The position numbers and the translations under genes are program-made. The notes under the pieces are model-generated. The model ran no database searches and was not told the origin of the DNA. It was given only the letters and a program-made list of their open reading frames with translations. 64,000 bases of DNA from assembly GCF_008123515.1 (NCBI RefSeq), contig NZ_VSSR01000020.1:45614-109613 (forward strand). The letters are read 5' to 3'. This stretch comes from Bradyrhizobium cytisi. Its GTDB lineage: Bacteria > Pseudomonadota > Alphaproteobacteria > Rhizobiales > Xanthobacteraceae. Shown in pieces: positions 62,281 to 64,000 of this stretch. Within the stretch, counting starts at the first letter, position 1. The number at the start of each line of letters is the position of its first letter.

Positions 62281-62547
62281 CGGCAAAATACCTCAACCCC
62301 CGGTTCCCCACCCCGGGAACCTCACTCTCCCCGGGATTAAATTTCCGCACGCGCCTCCGGATCGCGTTGCGCTGCACAATGTTGACATGTTAGGCAGCGA
62401 TACTGCTGGGCGCTGGACGAGCCATCTCGTTTGTTCTGCGTTTTCCAGTCTTTCGTACCCGCCAGTTCGCAAGAAGAAATGGCCCCGGTTGGGTCGGCGG
62501 GCGCGCCAGAAGGCTCACTCCATTTTTCTTTATCGTGAGGGACAACC

Positions 62548-62979
62548 ATGACAGGTGCGACTGATCCGTTTTCTGCCTCGATCATTCCGTTCGAGGTCCC
62601 CGAGCAGGTGCGCGCGTTCGCCGAAAAGGGCGTTTCGCAGGCCCGCGAGAACTACGCCAAGTTCAAGGACGCCGCCGAAACCCACAACGGCACCATCGAG
62701 GCCGTGTTCGCCAACGCCTCGAAGGGCGCGAACGAGTACACCGCCAAGCTGATGGAATTCGCCAAGGCCAACACCACGGCCCATCTGGACTTCACCCAGG
62801 AGCTGCTCGGCGTGAAGTCGCCGACCGACGCCTTCCAGCTCTGGACCGGCCACGCCAAGAAGCAGCTCGAGACGTTCCAGGCCCAGGCCAAGGAGCTGGC
62901 CGAGATCACCCAGCGCGTCGCCAGCGCCACTGCCGAGCCGATCAAGGCCTCTGCCTCGAAGCTCTACCCCGCCGCCTGA
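62548..62979 (+). CDS. phasin family protein, second of two
   Basis: A 143-residue phasin. FEVPEQVRAFAEKGVSQARENY and FANASKGANEYTAKLMEFAK, both in part, are typical. The C-terminal FQLWTGHAKKQLETFQAQAK followed by ELAEITQRVAS forms a coiled coil, and ASKLYPAA is the end. The strong GAGGGA site is a few bases upstream. It is not very close in sequence to the first phasin (61843), so the pair represents distinct types. A terminator follows at 62997-63023. Confidence 0.9.
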   Translation: MTGATDPFSASIIPFEVPEQVRAFAEKGVSQARENYAKFKDAAETHNGTIEAVFANASKGANEYTAKLMEFAKANTTAHLDFTQELLGVKSPTDAFQLWTGHAKKQLETFQAQAKELAEITQRVASATAEPIKASASKLYPAA

Positions 62980-62996
62980 GCGGATTGGGCCTTAGG

Positions 62997-63023
62997 AAAC
63001 CCGGGCCGCGAAGCCCGGGTTTT
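62997..63023 (+). terminator. rho-independent terminator of the second phasin gene
   Basis: AAACCCGGGC-CGCGAA-GCCCGGGTTTT. The perfect 10-bp stem is followed by G, so it is strong but has a short T run. It is about 18 bases after the phasin stop. Confidence 0.9.
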
Positions 63024-63166
63024 GCTTTGGAAATAACGTTGTTCGAGGCCCGATTATCGGGTTTTGCGGCCTTGCCAAAAACGGCCGTTGCACCTAGTTT
63101 CCGCCCCGTCCAGCCCCCCTCGGTGACCGGCCCTCTCAGGGCGCCCAAGGTGCGGCTCGCAAGGAT

Positions 63167-63243
63167 GCAGTTGTAGCTCAGTTGGTTAGAGCGCCTGTCT
63201 GTGGAACAGGAGGTCGGTGGTTCGAGCCCACCCAACTGTACCA
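63167..63243 (+). tRNA. tRNA-His (GTG)
   Basis: A full cloverleaf can be drawn: acceptor GCAGTTG with CAACTGT, D arm GCTC-AGTTGGTTA-GAGC, anticodon arm CCTGT-CTGTGGA-ACAGG with GTG as anticodon, and T arm GGTGG-TTCGAGC-CCACC. CCA is encoded. The base before G1 is T, so the usual G-1 is not encoded, and the discriminator is A73. G1 faces U72. These are known features of alphaproteobacterial tRNA-His. An integrase gene follows, so the 3' end is a likely attachment site. Confidence 0.97.
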
Positions 63244-63327
63244 AGCTGGGAAAAATCCCAGTTGTATCAGCATCTTCTTGATAGACCTGACGTATTTGCC
63301 CGCGCTAAATACAAAAGGCGCATACAA

Positions 63328-64000
63328 ATGGCATTGCGGATGGTCGCGTTAAGTCGAGCGAAAGACGGTAATTGGTTCGCCCGCAAAGGCATCCCGGAAG
63401 ACGTACGCGATCCATATGCTCGGCTCTATGGCGTGCGCAGGGAAGCCCACCTGAGACTGCCAAGGGACACCCCGCACCATGAGGCAAAGACGCAGCTCGC
63501 CGAATGGATGGCGGAGATTGAAACGCGCATTGCCACGTTGCGTGCTCAGAGCAACGGCGAAGGTCATCCTCTCACTAAGCTCAACGCCATTGCTCTCTCG
63601 GGCCGGTGGTACTCGTGGTTCGTGAAGCAACACGAGGGTGACCCGGGGAAGCCGAAGTATTGGCGAGAGTTCAGCGACCATGTCGTCTGGAACGTGATCC
63701 GTCCCGAGGCACCAGACGATTACGAAGACGACCCTAAAGCCGATTCTCAGTGGGATTGGGCAAGAGAACCGGACGTCCGCGAGGCGGTGCGGCCGCAGAT
63801 AGCCGAGTTGGCGCGCGTAGCGACGTTCTTAGCCAGCGAGGGCAAGGCGTTGAACCCGACTGCCTATGCGTTGTTCGTGGATGCCGTCAGCGACAACCTC
63901 TTGGTCGCTGCATCAACGCTAGAGAAGCGCGCAAACGGCGATTATTCCCGAGACGAGACGCCAGATGCGTTCCCGCCTTTCACGGATCGCGCCAGACACC
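63328..64000 (+). CDS. integrase/tyrosine recombinase, 5' part only (cut by window end)
   Basis: An open frame of at least 224 codons runs off the window. The start MALRMVALSRAKDGNWFARK and GIPEDVRDPYARLYGVRREA, then LRLPRDTPHHEAKTQLAEWM, match the N-terminal (DUF6538-like) region of Rhizobiales phage integrases. The central part (DPGKPKYWREFSDHV and later) should lead to a SAM-like core-binding domain and then the R-H-R-Y catalytic domain outside this window. It begins 85 bases after tRNA-His. Its base composition is less GC-rich than its left neighbours, suggesting a genomic island. Confidence 0.8.
   Translation, partial: MALRMVALSRAKDGNWFARKGIPEDVRDPYARLYGVRREAHLRLPRDTPHHEAKTQLAEWMAEIETRIATLRAQSNGEGHPLTKLNAIALSGRWYSWFVKQHEGDPGKPKYWREFSDHVVWNVIRPEAPDDYEDDPKADSQWDWAREPDVREAVRPQIAELARVATFLASEGKALNPTAYALFVDAVSDNLLVAASTLEKRANGDYSRDETPDAFPPFTDRARH

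Noticed and set aside
63246..63261. CTGGG/CCCAG hairpin after tRNA-His
   Set aside because: A five-base stem with no T run. It is too weak to call a terminator.

Overview
The window is high-GC alphaproteobacterial chromosome, most likely from a Bradyrhizobium or a close relative in the Nitrobacteraceae. This rests on a type-II lumazine synthase behind an FMN riboswitch, a tRNA-His lacking the encoded G-1 and carrying A73, a serC-serA pair behind a serC-type leader, phasins, a PdhS-like sensor kinase, and several families of intergenic palindromic repeats that I recognise from bradyrhizobia. About 75 genes are called, most of them core or housekeeping.

Layout. 0-6.7 kb: a YbjN-like gene, FMN riboswitch and ribH2, a PadR/DUF1700 pair divergent from a Tat-exported serine hydrolase, prs, a lipoprotein and a frameshifted secreted-protein gene. 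6.6-10.2 kb: a tight minus-strand operon of dienelactone hydrolase, lgt, a MidA-type methyltransferase and pgeF. 10.3-13.3 kb: ubiK, rplY, pth and ychF. 13.4-18.4 kb: two overlapping MaoC hotdog genes, several small membrane or exported proteins, a possible outer-membrane barrel and an NTF2-like gene. 18.4-23.2 kb: a very long uvrB with repeat-derived segments in its reading frame, a zinc-ribbon protein and a LysR regulator. 23.5-33.1 kb: a TauE exporter, two glutathione S-transferases, a DUF1800/DUF1501 pair, a DUF559 remnant trapped inside a repeat, an IsdG-type heme oxygenase, an aldo/keto reductase, a PAS protein and two tiny membrane proteins. 33.6-43.8 kb: aspartate aminotransferase, an EF-G paralogue, an XRE/SulP pair, aroE, two tandem secreted paralogues and lldD. 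44-50.6 kb: glmM, an Fsr-like exporter, two outer-membrane barrel proteins, a third GST and a GNAT enzyme. 50.6-55.8 kb: serC, serA, a thiolase and DoxX. 56.3-63 kb: an HBM chemoreceptor, a 1101-residue PAS histidine kinase and two phasins. 63.2-64 kb: tRNA-His followed by the 5' part of a tyrosine-recombinase-like integrase, which looks like the left edge of a genomic island running out of the window.

Functional links. serC and serA make serine from 3-phosphoglycerate. lgt lipidates lipoproteins and is co-transcribed with pgeF. prs, glmM, aroE and ribH feed nucleotide, wall, aromatic and flavin synthesis. The kinase and an outer-membrane gene each have CtrA-like sites upstream, which suggests a link to cell-cycle control.

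No clear multi-gene novel system (CRISPR, toxin-antitoxin or defence cassette) lies fully inside the window. The best leads are the integrase-bounded island at the right edge, the repeat insertions in uvrB and around the DUF559 remnant, the EF-G paralogue without its catalytic histidine, the kinase with a degenerate G2 box, and several very small membrane proteins shorter than 60 residues.
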